From assembly GCF_029227915.1 (NCBI RefSeq), contig NC_079886.1:15600501-15664500 (forward strand): a stretch of 64,000 nucleotides of DNA, given 5' to 3'. Source of the DNA: Hydractinia symbiolongicarpus. Lineage: Eukaryota; Cnidaria; Hydrozoa; Anthoathecata; Hydractiniidae. A program made the position numbers and the translations under genes. The notes below the pieces were generated by a model. The model was not told the DNA's origin. It made no database searches and saw only the letters and a program-made list of their open reading frames with translations. Below, in pieces: positions 30,501-42,803 of this stretch; position 1 is the stretch's first letter; the number at the start of each line of letters is the position of its first letter.

Positions 30501-33500
30501 GCTATCTTGAATACCTCATTGCGCTGGTCTTCCCTTCTTAACACATCTACAAATCCGTTTCTCTCTGCTTCTGATTTTGCCTTATACACTGCTGTACGAG
30601 CACGATGCTTAGCTTATGAGTAAATATTTTTACTACCACCTGACTTCAACTCTTTCCAAAGTTTCCTCTTTTCCTTTATACATTGGTCAACCTCATTATT
30701 CCACCACCAGGTCTGTCTATGTCTAGCTGGTCCTTTTGTCCACCCACAGGTATCATCAGAAGCTTCTAGGAGACAATTCTTCAAAGTAGTCCAAGTACTT
30801 TCAACATTGTCACTATCACACTGACCATTGTGGGCTAACTGCTGAACTTTTGCACTAAATTGTCTTGCTACAATCTCTTCCTTCAGCTTCCAGACTTTAC
30901 GACGAGGCCTGTACTTTCCCTTGGCTTCTTAACACTCTTCAAGATATTATCACAAACCAGCAATATAATTGTTATTATTATTTTCATTAATGTTCATGGT
31001 TTTTTTCATCTACTATAAATATCAAATATGAATGTCAAGTATTTTGAGTTGCAGCCATTTTACATAAACATTACAATTATACCTTGAACTGGGCAGTATG
31101 TTTTCACTTTGAGAGTGTAGGTGTTTCAAAAAGTAAGAGAGTTGTGTCTATATTATACATTTTTAAAGTTACCTGCTATTTTTTAGGCCTGGCCAACGTC
31201 CACCATTCAGACCACCTTTTTCACATATAAATCGATTTCCAGGTAATCAAAGATTTCCAAGTCATCAAAGGTTTCCAGGGCCTAGGTTTCCAGGTCAGAG
31301 GTTTCATCGTCCTCCATCCAATCAACAAGAGCCAAGAATAGTAAACCAACCACCACCACCACGTGTTGTTATGGCTGATGGCTCATTACAACGTCCTGCT
31401 GTAATCCAGCAACCATTGCACCAGGTAGATTTCTACGATAAACATGCCCAAAGATATTTAATGTAGGTGTTAAAAAGTGAAGTTAAGAATTGTGAAACAA
31501 TTTTTGTCCTATCATTATAGGTTTATTTCCATAATTTTGTGTGAAAAGCTTTGCGAATCTGCCCACAAATGTTTTTAAATGATTTGCGATTTCTCACTTT
31601 TATACACTTACATTTGCGACATATTTTTTTTCTAAATTTAACTACTTTGCCAAGATTTATTGATTTTTTTGCAACTGATGGTACACAGTTCTTTTTACAT
31701 TAACTGGTGTCCTTAAAAAGCGAACCTCGATCTGGTTAACAATTCGCGTTTGTATTTTATTGCTTCTTTCTAACAAATTTGTTGTTTTATTTAAACTATA
31801 CTCTGAAATACTGTATTACTGTTTAGTCCCCACAATCAGTTCAGATTATGCAACCTGGACAGGTACTTGTTCGGCAAGTGATACCAGGGCTAGCTCAACC
31901 AGTTCTCAGAGCTGTCACACTTCAGCCTGGCCAAGTTTTGCCAGGGCAACTTCCTGGGCAACATGTTAACATACAAAACATTGCTGCCATGAGGCCAGGT
32001 ACGGATTGTTGTTTCATGTTTTAAACATTTTAAATGATTAAAATTGTTAGCTATGATTTTGAGTGTTATGGTAAAAATTATCTTTATGCTTGACGCAAAT
32101 AGGTATCATTTTATTTTTCAGCTACAACGCTACTCCAGCAACAACAACAGCAACAACACAATCTGCAGTTGCTCATTCAACAACGTAATGCGACATCAAC
32201 ATCTGCTGGCCATGTATCTGTAAGAAAAATCATTCTCATCCACACATTTTTAAGGAATCATTCCACCTGAGATTTGAGTAACTATCTGAAACTTGTAACT
32301 ATCTTGAAAATCGCATTACATATTTTGTTTTTGCTGTATTTGTTATATCATTTTAATCTTAGTGCGGTATTTTTTATTATTTTTTTTTTGTCAGGGTGAA
32401 ACAACGAATGGGACTGAAGCAAGGCTACCAAAACAACTAGGAGGACTTCAAGTGGCCAACCCTGGTCAAGTTATTGCACCTGGTCTTAATCAGCCTCAGT
32501 TTAGTAACACATTACCAGGACAACAACGACCAACTTTGCTGCCCACACCAAACGCTTTACAGACACAACTCCGACCGAATGCAGCTGGCGGCCAACCTAT
32601 GTTCATTCCTAGCTCCGGAGCTACTCATGGTCACCCGGGACAAAATTTAAATGCTACGCTACAAGCTAGCCAAGCCTTGATTTTACAACAACAACAGCAA
32701 CTGGCTGCAGTGCAGCAACAACAGCTAGCCTTGCAGCAACAACACCAGCAACAATTGTTGCAACAGCAACAGCAACAGGAATATGAAAGAAGAGCTCAAG
32801 ATCAACAAAGACCAGACGGAAAAATGCTGCGTCCAGATGTAAGTCCAAAACTTTAAAATTTCAAACTAATTTTCAGTTAGGTTTTTATCGTTGTTGTTTT
32901 ATATACTTTTAGTAGTGTGAGTATTTATTTTGCTTTTAAATTTTGTTATCTTTAGGCACGTGACAATCGACGAAAACGCGATGACTACCACAGAAGTAGA
33001 CGATACAACCGCAGCCGCTCGCGATCTTTTTCGCGGTCAAGATCAAACTCATGGTCAGGTTCCGACTCTCGCTCAAGAAGTCGATCATCAAGGTCGCGAT
33101 CAGGTTCAAGATCCCTGTCTGGTTCCAGGTCACGCTCAAGATCGTGGTCATCTGCTGAAGGTTCAAGATCACCTAGTCCACAAAGACGCAAAGGAGGAAG
33201 GGAACGTTACGATCAAAATGCTAGGTAATTCCAGTCTCGACTTATTTCTCTATAATTAAATTCCGTGCGAAGAAAAGTGTTAATAATGGCATCAACATGT
33301 TAGATTTTTGCCACCCAGTGGCAAAAGTGCGCAATACTAGGTGCACTTTTGGCCACACCCTTAGTTTCAAAAGTCAACATTATTTTGAAATTTTTATGAT
33401 CGCTAAAAGCGCTGCAGTGCATATTGACGTGATTTTATGATTTTGACGAATGAATTTGTTTGAATTGCCACCACTGTGAGTATGTGCGCGCATTTCTGTT

Positions 33501-34528
33501 TTAAGTGGACACTGCTGTTCTGACGCACGGCAGCGTAGCAGAAAGTTAGTGTTTTGCTATCGAAGTGGACTTTAGCCTTCCGCCAGAATCTTTAGTTTAC
33601 TAATTCTGTTTAATTGTAATTGTATTCACATTTTATCAATTTAGATCCTCAGAAAGATACGGGCGACAGAATTCCCAGCAACATAGAATGCGTGGCGAGC
33701 AAAAACATTCCTATACCGGAAAGGACGAGCAAAAATACGAAGAGTTGGAGCGCCAAAGATTGAAAGAAAGAGAAAGGAGAGACAGAGAACGTGATCGAGA
33801 TGGTGGAAGAGAAAAGGATTATATTCCGTCTAAGAGACGAAGGGACGATAGAGACGGAGATGGTCGTGATCAAATGCAAGATGGACGATCGAATGAATCA
33901 AGAGCAAGAGTATGGTACTATTTATGCTGCTTAAAACGTCTCTTTTCAGCTTCTTATACCTCCTCCTAATGCGTCTATTTTTAACTCTAGCGGGACGAAA
34001 GAAAGGATTCGTCGAAGTCATCAGCACGAGACCATAACACATCTAAAGACCAATCTCGAGCATCAAGCAATCCTGATATCGGAAATAGAGTTTTAATCAG
34101 TTCACTGCCTGCCAGTATGTCTGAGCGCAAGTTAAAGCAATTGATGCAGTCTGTTGGAGAAGTCGAGGTGACGCAATGCTTTCTGTTATGTGTGACTAAC
34201 GTTTGTGTATAAACTTTGTTACGTAGTTATGTATACGTTTTATTGCTTTTAGAATTTGAAACTATCCACCACCAGACATAAAGCGCTAGTTGCTTTCACA
34301 AGAAGTTCCACTGCCGTTGCGTGCAGAAAGAAATTTCATAAGTAAGTTATCAAGGCTACCTGTGCTTCATAAAGTTGTTTACCCAGGAAAATGGTGCAAG
34401 TGGGCGATTATTTTAAGTTGTCTTTTAAGCCTGAGAGGCTAATTAATTTTGTATTTTTTATCATCAATATTCGAATTCTTTTAAGGTATGTTATCGACAA
34501 CTGCAAACTTTTGGTTGAGTTTGCTTGA
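24550..34528 (+). CDS. RBM33: RBM33-like RRM/RS-domain RNA-binding protein, 15 coding exons
   Basis: Exons (coding): 24550-25121, 27521-27542, 27614-27637, 28242-28273, 28348-28406, 28487-28526, 31187-31424, 31827-31998, 32122-32219, 32395-32838, 32956-33224, 33645-33909, 33991-34167, 34253-34341, 34486-34528. Every junction is GT-AG and phases join without a stop: 2544 nt, 847 residues. An in-frame TAA at 24532 precedes the ATG. Domains in order: P/G/R-rich repeats (GPRGPPP) with a poly-lysine tract (residues 1-190), D/E/S-rich acidic segment (~195-245), PRFPGQ repeats, Q-rich region (~390-560), RS domain (~568-650), charged R/E/D region, and a C-terminal RRM-like fold (RVLISSLPASMSERKLKQLM to KFHKYVIDNCKLLVEFA, ~775-847). 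The short C-terminal RRM ending KFH-x-x-x-I-D resembles RBM33, known in mammals for mRNA export and ALKBH5 contact. The RS domain also allows a splicing-factor role. The exon model is firm, the name moderate. Confidence 0.75.
25254..25942. mobile_element. TIR element in intron 1 of RBM33-like gene
   Basis: The left end GGGATCGTCTCAAAATGTTT and the reverse complement of the right end, GGGACTGTCTCAAAATGTTC, match over about 20 bases and continue loosely through CGTATAATT. The interior is made of short subrepeats (ACGATC, TACGAACT). No coding capacity. Target duplication not clear. Confidence 0.6.
26041..27304. mobile_element. 1264-bp TIR element with 5-bp TSD in intron 1
   Basis: Ends CAGTCTTGGTCATGAATA (left) and its exact reverse complement (right), flanked by ATATT on both sides (26036-26040 and 27305-27309). 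Subterminal regions are GC-rich with GATCGCACGC-type repeats on both sides. No transposase ORF seen. Superfamily not assigned; a 5-bp duplication would fit few families. Confidence 0.75.
28640..30935 (-). mobile_element. 5'-truncated LINE (non-LTR retrotransposon), antisense in intron 6
   Basis: Minus-strand pieces of one ORF in shifting frames: KRKLWKELKSGGSKNIYS (30.63 kb), IRKVKIGKTAGVSGIVAEMI and SEWQSSVIVNCFKGKGD (30.1-30.3 kb), reverse transcriptase FGFVPGRGTTDAIFLLRQ, FAFVDLEKAFDRVPR and VGVHQGSLLSPL (29.66-30.06 kb), YAEDLVLIAES in place of the Y-A-D-D catalytic box (29.6 kb), and a C-terminal WLGHLERMEGDNWVRKCR (28.68-28.92 kb). The 3' end at about 28650 carries ATG/ATC trinucleotide repeats. 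The endonuclease domain is missing. Dead by frameshifts; it lies opposite to the host gene. Confidence 0.85.
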
Positions 34529-36518
34529 TAACTTTTCATAATGCACACTAAACAGGTATGTACAATTGTCTTTCATTTATTAGAATTCGTGGTGCGTCTA
34601 AAATGTTTGATAATTAGTTCGTAATAGCTAAGGATAACATTGCAACCTTCAACAGTTGTTTATGAGTTACATATGCGGCTGTGCATCATATTGAGCATGA
34701 TATTAAACACCGTCAGGATAGGCGTATTCATCACGGCAGTAAGTATACGGTCTTCCCATATTTAAATCTTAAATTTTCTATCGAGTTTATAAATTAACGT
34801 TAAACTGAGATTTAAAGAAAAAGAAAATTAAAGTCGACCCCCACAAATTGTTTTTGAATGCGTGTAGCGTAACCGCATGTTACGACGGTTGTTGCACTCA
34901 ACAGATTGGTGGGATTAATTTTACCGCGAAAGCTGGGTTGGGTTTCTTTCTTCTGTGCGTCTTTATCGTGTGTATCCAATTTTACAAAGAGCGTGTGTGT
35001 AAGAATAAGAAAGTATGGGGTATTCTTTCCGTGAACAGAGACGAGTGTTTATTTTACCTGTGTTAAGCCTAAAGTATTAAATCCGTTTAAACTCTTAACA
35101 TTGAGACGAAGTGAAATATCTTCAACGAACATGTCTGCGTGACGTCATCTTCAGGTAAGTGGTGTTTTTATACGCTGTTTGCTTTTACTGTGTGTGAATC
35201 CTTGCATGCTGTTAAAAAGATTGCCCCTACATAAAAAACGGATAAGAAGCTTCTTAAAGGCTTACAACAATCACACGCTTCAATTCTTACTATGATGTTA
35301 AAAACTGGTCATATTGTCTTCAAATTCGTCAAATAGAGATCAAGGCAAGTTTTTTGCCTTTTATGACGTCATACACAGTAAACGTATAACAGAATCAGCC
35401 GTAGTTTAAAAACACAAGAGAAGCTAAATCCTCTAATAGACGCCCAGGGCGTTTATTAAGTTTTTGGAGATTTTAGAGGAAGACATTTATAACGCAGAAT
35501 TTTTATTTAAAGTATTATTTTGTTAATTTTAAATAGAATTACGGAAGTTGCGAAATCGTCCTCTTCTTTGCCTTCCCCAAAGAGTAAACAATTATCGAAA
35601 CATTTATTATTTTTCCAAAAAATACTTATTGGGGCGGTTATTAGGAGGAGACGATTGAAAGAGAGAGTGGTTCATAAAATATTTTAGATATTTAGAGAGG
35701 CGTTCATTAGATGAGGCGATAGAAAAAAGCGTTAATTAGACGATTACGGTGAAACTTGTTTTCAATCTAATATGCGTCTGATTATATCAAACGATAATAC
35801 ACTTCTATTTTCTTTATTTTTCTAGCGAAATATGACGTTTGTGTTGTGTGACTGTTATTTTAACTTTATAACAATTTGAGAATAACTTTAAAAATATTTA
35901 TAAATTTGCGATATTTGAATCTCCAAAAACTTCCTTCAGGATAGCCACTACTCCTAGAGGATTCAAAAATGGGAAAAATTCCTGAACATTTTTCTAAATA
36001 TATTTTTGATTTGGTTCAGCTTTTTAGTCCCCAGGTTATGGGAACTGTTTACGTTGTCGAACAAAATACTCATGAAAAACAGGTTACAAATCAATCAACA
36101 AATTAATTAAAAAGTTTTAGATTTTGCTGAGCCTACAACAAACTTCACAAATTTCCTCAATTTTAAACATGAATAGTACTGCAACCCAATAAGTTTTCAA
36201 TTATTATTACTGTTTTGTTTATTCCTGTCCATATATTTACCAAAAGATTGTCGATATTCTGATTTTTCATTTATATTTACTTATACTACTCCGGTTTAAC
36301 AATAGTTAAATTTTGTACCTGATGAAACCAACTAGTTTAAGGCTTTACCTCCTATTCCACCTTCCATTCCTACTTCCATTTCATTTCCATATAGCTAGAT
36401 ACGGATTCGCAAATTTAGTGTTTCCCCATTACGTGTGTTGAAGTGCTTTTTTAAGATTTGTATCGGTTTATTAAGAAGTTGTTACAGCCATTTGTGACAC
36501 ATTTAAACAGGATCTAAA
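34529..36518. other. Non-coding region downstream of RBM33-like gene
   Basis: A possible donor (CAG|GTATGT at about 34555) just after the stop suggests an alternative 3' end. I see no other gene; occasional TGACGTCA (35142) and AT-rich sequence only. Confidence 0.35.
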
Positions 36519-36536
36519 TTGAGTAAATGTTTTAGC

Positions 36537-36690
36537 GTCACACAGCCATCGTTAATCCGTTTTTATATTATACAATATCCGTTAATCCATTTTTATATTA
36601 TACGGTATTCGTTGATACGTTTTTATATTATACAGTATCGGTTAATCTATCTTTATATTATGCAGTATCCATTAAATGCATTATCCGTTA
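36537..36690 (+). repeat. ~29-bp minisatellite
   Basis: About five degenerate copies of CGTTAATCCGTTTTTATATT followed by ATACAATAT. Confidence 0.65.
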
Positions 36691-37103
36691 ACCCGTTTTT
36701 ATATATACAATGATAATCCACTTAGATATATGTATGTTACTGGTTTTCAACGATAGAAAAACATAAATGTTCAATTAAGATAATAAGAAGCAAATATTGT
36801 TATTATTCAAATTAATTCTCGTCCATTTTAATTAAAACACATTTGGAGTGTTATTGTGTTTAGGGTAAAATGATGAACTGTATTTTTCGTCGTACGACCT
36901 GTGTCTGACTGTACATCTTTTTCGTTCACATATATGTATATAATTTTTAGTTGGTATATATACATATATATATATATATATAAACTTGTTAATGTGTATT
37001 CTCTTCTTCTAAGAAAAGTGCTCAATACGTTACGCAGAGTAAAATATTATCTTATGTAAAGTAAAATAAAAAATACACAAGTGTATGTATGTGTACAAGT
37101 GTA

Positions 37104-37145
37104 TATATGTTAAAATGCCAATATATATTGGCATTTTAACATATA
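37104..37145. repeat. 42-bp perfect palindrome
   Basis: TATATGTTAAAATGCCAAT, central ATAT, then the exact reverse complement. A short TA-repeat tract (~36970) and GTGTATGT repeats lie nearby. Confidence 0.8.
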
Positions 37146-40027
37146 CCCGTATGGGTAGTGTGTGTCCGTCCTCAGGTGTATATTGTATCTTTATTCTCGC
37201 ATTGAAGGCAAAAAACAAAATACTTAGAAAGTGTAATTTAGAATACACTTATTTCCTAAAATTGGTGTGTTTGAAATTAGAATATTTGTAAATGTTTTTT
37301 CGTCTAATTAGCATATAAAAAGTTCGCTTTGAGCAGTCAAGGCTTTTTAGTTGGGTCTGCTCTTGCTTTTGCACGTTTATTTATGACAATTTGTTGATAT
37401 AGCATTTTTATTTTTTATGTTTAAATTCCTTTTAATCTTTGAATTTGTTTGTGAAAATTAAGTTTTAAACTCAGTAATTAAAAAGGAAAGCCCAGGGTTT
37501 CTCGGAAGTGAATATACTCCTGCTTCAGGAAAGCAAGAACAAGAAAGTCTCTTACTTACCAAGTTAAAAGTGCGTGTCCTGCTTATATACTGCTCGCCTT
37601 TGCAATTTATATTTAAAATGATGTACAAACTATAGTTTAAAAAAAATCCTACGATAGCTTTAACCTCTTTCAAAAATACATTCAGGTGAACAAATGTTTT
37701 TACTTCGATTGGGCTTCATTTGTTTTGTTCATTAATATACACACACTAGAGTTTGTAGGTTGTGACCAATACTTTGTTTAAAGGTGTATAGTTTAAATAG
37801 ATGTTCATACAATATGTATTTACGTGTGTTTATATATACGTTATTTTATTCATTTTACGGTTTTATGTCATGATGATTTTTAAATCTAGTGTGACTGTAC
37901 AAGCAAGTAGTAAATTTGCATCGCTTATCAAAATGTGCGCGTGATGAAAATTGTTCACACAAGTTTAATGTAACTCCAGCTAACTTTTTTCAATGCAATA
38001 AAATCTGTTATGAATGTCGCCTTGCGTAGTGAAAGAAAGCAAGTTTTTTTTAGTTGATGTTGGCCAAAAATAACTCAAATAAGTAACTAACTTCAGTTTT
38101 ATGTATAATTGTTGTGTTAATATACTTTTGTTTTAGATCAGTTTTTATTTAGCCTACTAATCTGTAAAATGTGTTTTAGCCCATTTTTGTGAATATTTGT
38201 TTGCCAGAATTGTTCAATTTTTTTTCAGATAAAACCTGCTCGCTATCTTTCTAAAACCTTATTTCGAGCCATAGTTTTGCATTTGCACTAGTATAACTCC
38301 CGACGTTTTTCAACTACCATGTAAAATGTTTTTCTTTTCTTTCTTTTTGTTATCTAGAGAAGACTATTCATCTTTGAGAAAGTGTTCAATTATGCACTTT
38401 GTACACAGTGAAAACAGTGCAAAATCTAAAGAAAGTTCTTTAAACGTTTTTCGCTTTAAACTGTGCTCTTTGAAATCGCTTTTTATTGTGCAAATGTTAG
38501 CTTTGAGTCGATATTTAAGTCGGAAACAAAACAAGAGTTACGAAAAGGTCATTTTTTAAAAATTCTGTTAGTTTGAAGTAGTTTTTATCGTGAGAGTAAA
38601 TTAATTGGAAATACGGCGCTCGTCATATGTTTAAGTTTCACTAGGGCATTTTACATTTTCTTTCTAGCACAAATCCTATGATTAAAGTTTCAGTGACAGT
38701 CAGTAATTTCTATATCCGTAAAGCAAAACTCAAAGAAAATGGCGATTGACGATAAAGAAAATGAAAGCGAAATGACAGCGATTGTGCCTCAATGTGAGCT
38801 GTATCGTATGTTGCAAATGTGGTGTAAAAATTCAAGAAATACGACGATATTAAAATACAGCATATAATTTTAGATTGTAGATCAGATCTTTTTTCTACAA
38901 AAGAAGATATTGTTCTTTTTGTTATTCGTCTTCGTCGTCCCATCTGTTTGTTTTCTTCTGCACTACACACATTTCCCTTTTAAAGCATTCGAACGTCGTT
39001 CGAATCTTGGAGGAAAAAATACGGAAGGAGAAACAACTCTTTTAATTCTATTGAAACACTGCGTGAGGTTCTAGCAGGTGTCTGTATAGAAACTTAATTT
39101 GAAATTTTGGCGGTTGTGTGACTAAATTATTCGTGAATAACAATTCGCAACTATGATTGGTTATAAAAACAATTAGATAATTTGATGATAAATTTGATAT
39201 TATCAAAACAAAAAGCCATATTGAAATCGGTAAAATTTCTTTTGTTTTTATGTTAACATAATTAGCGAGGAAGCACATGCTCGACATTTTTATAAACAAA
39301 AAGAAAAAGTTTATATCTCGTTTTAAAACGACGTTCTGTTATAAAGTTATTTCTTTAGTCAGAATAAACATTAGTCCAGCACACATTTTTTCGGCACTCG
39401 TCCGGCGCATATCTATCTATATTGTTTTTCATGATCAAAGTGGTATACTCAAGCCTGCAAAAATAGGTTAATATCATGGTTAAACGCTTATTTCCAAACG
39501 TATTGTTGAAGTTTTTAACAGCAATGTTTACCGAGTTATATTAGGCACACTTTTCACACAATAATCACGTGCCTTCAGCGTGTTACAGTCAGATTTCAAT
39601 AGAAAAAGTTAGCCCCTATTAAAGGAGAATATGGAATTTGATCATTTTTTTGCGAAAAAGACTCGGTCGAGCACCTCACGCACTGATTCTTTTGAAATTA
39701 AAAACAATAGAAAATTCAATACATTTAAAGCGTACAGAAATGAAGTTGTTTCTCCTTGCGTATTCTTTCCTCCAAGTTCGAATCAAGCTGTCTTTGCATT
39801 CAAGCTGAAGCTTGCTGGCATTCAAACAACAGGTGGTGTGCACTGCTTTCTGCATTGAAATATTAGTAGTACCAGGCTATCATGCAGCAAATAATGCGGC
39901 GAGTGATAGCGTTATGAAGTATAGTGGTGTGCAAGTGAACTCTGCGCGCCTATTTTATAGTTAACATGTAGTTTTATTAGAGAAGGATTTTTAATTGGGT
40001 ATGAAGTAGTTTGATCGTGTATTAGTG
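37146..40027. other. Non-coding region upstream of MFSD6-like gene
   Basis: AT-rich with several short ORFs lacking recognisable features. It presumably includes the promoter of the transporter gene. No repeat structure identified. Confidence 0.35.
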
Positions 40028-41764
40028 ATGGATAGTTTCAACGCGACGATAGGAAGGTTTTATGAATGGCATAGCGAAGTAGAAGAAAGCGTAACAGAAA
40101 ACTCCTTAGAAGAAACGAAGGAAGAAATAAGATGTTTACCAAGCATTGACAGGAATCTTATTCATTGCAAGTTGTTTTATTTTTGTTATAGTTCTGCCAT
40201 GGGTTCTCTTTGGCCGTACGTACCGTTGTATTTTCGTCAGTTGTTCTTAACTCCCCGTCAAGTGGGCGCAATTGTTGCTGCGAGAACTATTATTCAATTT
40301 TTATTTGTTCCATTCTGGTGCATGATAGCTGAAAAATATCGTAAGCATAAAGAGCTGCTATTAGTCAGTTTATTTGCGTGGTTGATAAGTACAGTTGGGA
40401 TATTGTTTATACCAAGAGAAGAACCCAGAGCCTGTTTAACAATGAGGAACTTGACCAAGAAACAAATAGAAAAAGCTGCAGGGAAAGAATGGTTTGATTT
40501 TTCACCTTTTAAAGATAGCAACGCTTTTTTAATTAGTCGTGACGAGAGTCGCGAGTACACGCGTGAACATCGCGACTTACGCGACCAAGGCGTGTTTGAT
40601 GATTATATACCCGGACTAATATTAAACACGTCATCAGATTTTGCTGCTATATACGAAGAGTATGACCCAGAAAAACATTTATCTGATTCGTCTCGCCCAT
40701 TTATCTTGTTATTATTGGTAACCATATTAGGCGTTAGTTTAGCCTCGCCTGCCCAGACTTTAGCTGATATCTGTACGTTAAAACGTCTGAAAAATCAAGC
40801 TCAGTCGTTTGGTCAACAAGTAGTATGGGCAGCGGTCGGCTCAGCATTATTCGCTTTCACAATTGGTGTATCAGTAAACTTTTTACAAAGACGAAATCCA
40901 TGTACACGTATGACTGAAGTGAATTATTCGCCATGTTTTTATGCTTTTACATTTTTTATGTTATTAGCATTCATTGTTGCTACACAATTCAAATTTCAAT
41001 CTAACGATGCTATTCAAGTTGATCTGGACGAAACGATCGCAAATTTGTGGGAGTGCGTTAAAACTATAAACGATGTTCACTTAACAAGTCTCCTTGTGGT
41101 AACATTTTCGTGCGGATTCGGGAATGGATTTATATCGACTTTTTTGTTTTGGCATTTACAAGAAATGGGCGGCTTGCAAATTCTGCTTGCGTTCGTTTCT
41201 CTTATAAACAGTACTGCTGAAGTGTTGTTCTACATGCTATCAGATCGATTACTTGGATACGTTGGACATTTTAGACTAATCTACCTTGGTCTATTTTTCT
41301 TTTCAGCTAGATTCTTTTATTATAGTTTTCTGCGCCAACCTTGGCTAGTTTTACCTATCGAAATAACGCACGGAATGACATCTGCAGCCATACGATCTGC
41401 AATGATATCATATATACGACAAGAGGGAACCACTGGTCATATCTTGCATGGTATTTTTAATGGTATTCACGGTGGACTTGGGTTTTCAGTAGGCGGGCTT
41501 GTCGGCGGTTTTATGGTACACAATTATGGCCATGCGATTACCTTTCTTATATTTGGAGAAATTAGTCTGCTTACTTTGTTTTGTTTCGTTCTGATAAATA
41601 ACATATGGCCGCACACAAAACATGATATAAAAGATATGTTCGAAATACAGACAACAAAAAATAAACTTGCAGAGCTATATAGCGTTAATATGAACTCCAA
41701 ACAGGAGCAGACAATGAATCATAACTCCATCTCACATTCTACAAATTCGAACCTTGAAGAGTAA
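40028..41764 (+). CDS. MFSD6: MFSD6-like major facilitator transporter (intronless)
   Basis: 578 codons from the ATG of MDSFNATIGRFYEWHSEVEE. About 45 cytosolic residues are followed by a multi-pass membrane protein: first helix around LFYFCYSSAMGSLWPYVPLY, second around TPRQVGAIVAARTIIQFLFV, third around LLLVSLFAWLISTVGILF. A long hydrophilic loop (residues ~125-220) follows, then helices from RPFILLLLVTILGVSLASPA to the C-terminal GHAITFLIFGEISLLTLFCF, and a short S/N-rich tail. The long loop after helix 3, the SLWPYVPLYFRQL start and the GIFNGIHGGLGFSVGGLVGG motif near the end fit the MFS_1_like/MFSD6 family, whose substrate is not settled. It has no introns, unlike the RBM33-like gene, so a retrocopy origin is possible. 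A polyadenylation signal follows 20 bases downstream. Confidence 0.8.
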   Translation: MDSFNATIGRFYEWHSEVEESVTENSLEETKEEIRCLPSIDRNLIHCKLFYFCYSSAMGSLWPYVPLYFRQLFLTPRQVGAIVAARTIIQFLFVPFWCMIAEKYRKHKELLLVSLFAWLISTVGILFIPREEPRACLTMRNLTKKQIEKAAGKEWFDFSPFKDSNAFLISRDESREYTREHRDLRDQGVFDDYIPGLILNTSSDFAAIYEEYDPEKHLSDSSRPFILLLLVTILGVSLASPAQTLADICTLKRLKNQAQSFGQQVVWAAVGSALFAFTIGVSVNFLQRRNPCTRMTEVNYSPCFYAFTFFMLLAFIVATQFKFQSNDAIQVDLDETIANLWECVKTINDVHLTSLLVVTFSCGFGNGFISTFLFWHLQEMGGLQILLAFVSLINSTAEVLFYMLSDRLLGYVGHFRLIYLGLFFFSARFFYYSFLRQPWLVLPIEITHGMTSAAIRSAMISYIRQEGTTGHILHGIFNGIHGGLGFSVGGLVGGFMVHNYGHAITFLIFGEISLLTLFCFVLINNIWPHTKHDIKDMFEIQTTKNKLAELYSVNMNSKQEQTMNHNSISHSTNSNLEE

Positions 41765-41784
41765 TGAGAGGATGTAAGCATATT

Positions 41785-41790
41785 AATAAA
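41785..41790 (+). terminator. Polyadenylation signal AATAAA
   Basis: AATAAA 20 bases after the MFSD6-like stop codon. Confidence 0.6.
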
Positions 41791-42033
41791 GAACTTGTAA
41801 CTAAGTACTTTTTCTTTTTTTGCAAATACAAAACACCATACTTGCAAAAACTTACAGAATTGATCTTCGTTGCACTCTATCCACACATATTGTAAAAACT
41901 TCAAAACGTGGTGGTAAAATACTAGACTGATTGTTTAATGTTTAAGCATTTATTAGCAAGTGATAACGGATCTATGCCTTGATAAATTTTTGCAAAGAAA
42001 AACATTGCTTAAGGTATAAACTGAAAATAAATA

Positions 42034-42803
42034 TCTATCTATTTAATAATGCGCCAGTTCCGTGTTTTTGTGACAGACAAAGTTGATATCGTCATTTTCC
42101 TTTGATCTTACCGAAATTTTCTTTGAAGTAACCGAAAAATGCATGTCTAATATGTTAAATTTTCTGACGTTACGGTGCGACGTCAATAACACTACTTTAA
42201 CGTCAATATCCTATATTAAATTAATGAAGCCGTTACAGTGCACTTAAAATTTTGAGGCCAAATAACTTGGAAACGAGGTGGTGATGTCAATGATTTTTCA
42301 CCGCGTGGGTAACTAGGGACCACCTGGGACCAATTTGGGTAAGTTTCCCAAACCTGGGCCCTTGAATCCGTTTCGGAATGGACGGGTTGATGACGTCATC
42401 ACGAAACCTACAAGCCCTAATATCTCTGCAACCGTTTGTCAAAAGTTCATGTTCCTACACATTTTCTTGATCAGCATTTCAAGATCTATAAATGCATCTA
42501 TGAATGCAACGGGTGTACGAATTTGTGAAGAATTTTTTTTTGGAACATTTGGTAGGGACTTTGCTGACGTCAGCAAAATTTTTATACCCTATATCTCCTT
42601 AGACGTTTGTCAAAAACATACGATACTATACATTATTTTGATCAGCGTTTCAACCTCTACACATTACAGGAAACAAATGACAAAATTTCACCAATTTTCT
42701 TTTTGTATATGCACTGCTGACGTTAGCAAAAAATCTAAAGCAACCTATATTTTCATTGTTCTTCTGCGTCTTAGTGGATTTTTCCACGGGCTTTATCGAC
42801 TAG
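42034..42803 (+). mobile_element. Helitron unit 1 (5' module A)
   Basis: Starts TCTATCTATTTAATAATG after A, ends GACTAG, and is joined directly to unit 2. Contains one exact TGCTGACGTCAGCA (42562). Confidence 0.8.

Noticed and set aside
34848-35066. 72-codon cysteine-rich frame with a membrane segment
   Set aside because: No ATG context or homology; likely chance.
36519-36713. 64-codon frame rich in FYIIQY repeats
   Set aside because: Produced by the 29-bp minisatellite.
39631-39858. 75-codon frame upstream of the MFSD6-like gene
   Set aside because: No homology recognised and no TATA or splice evidence; length is within chance.
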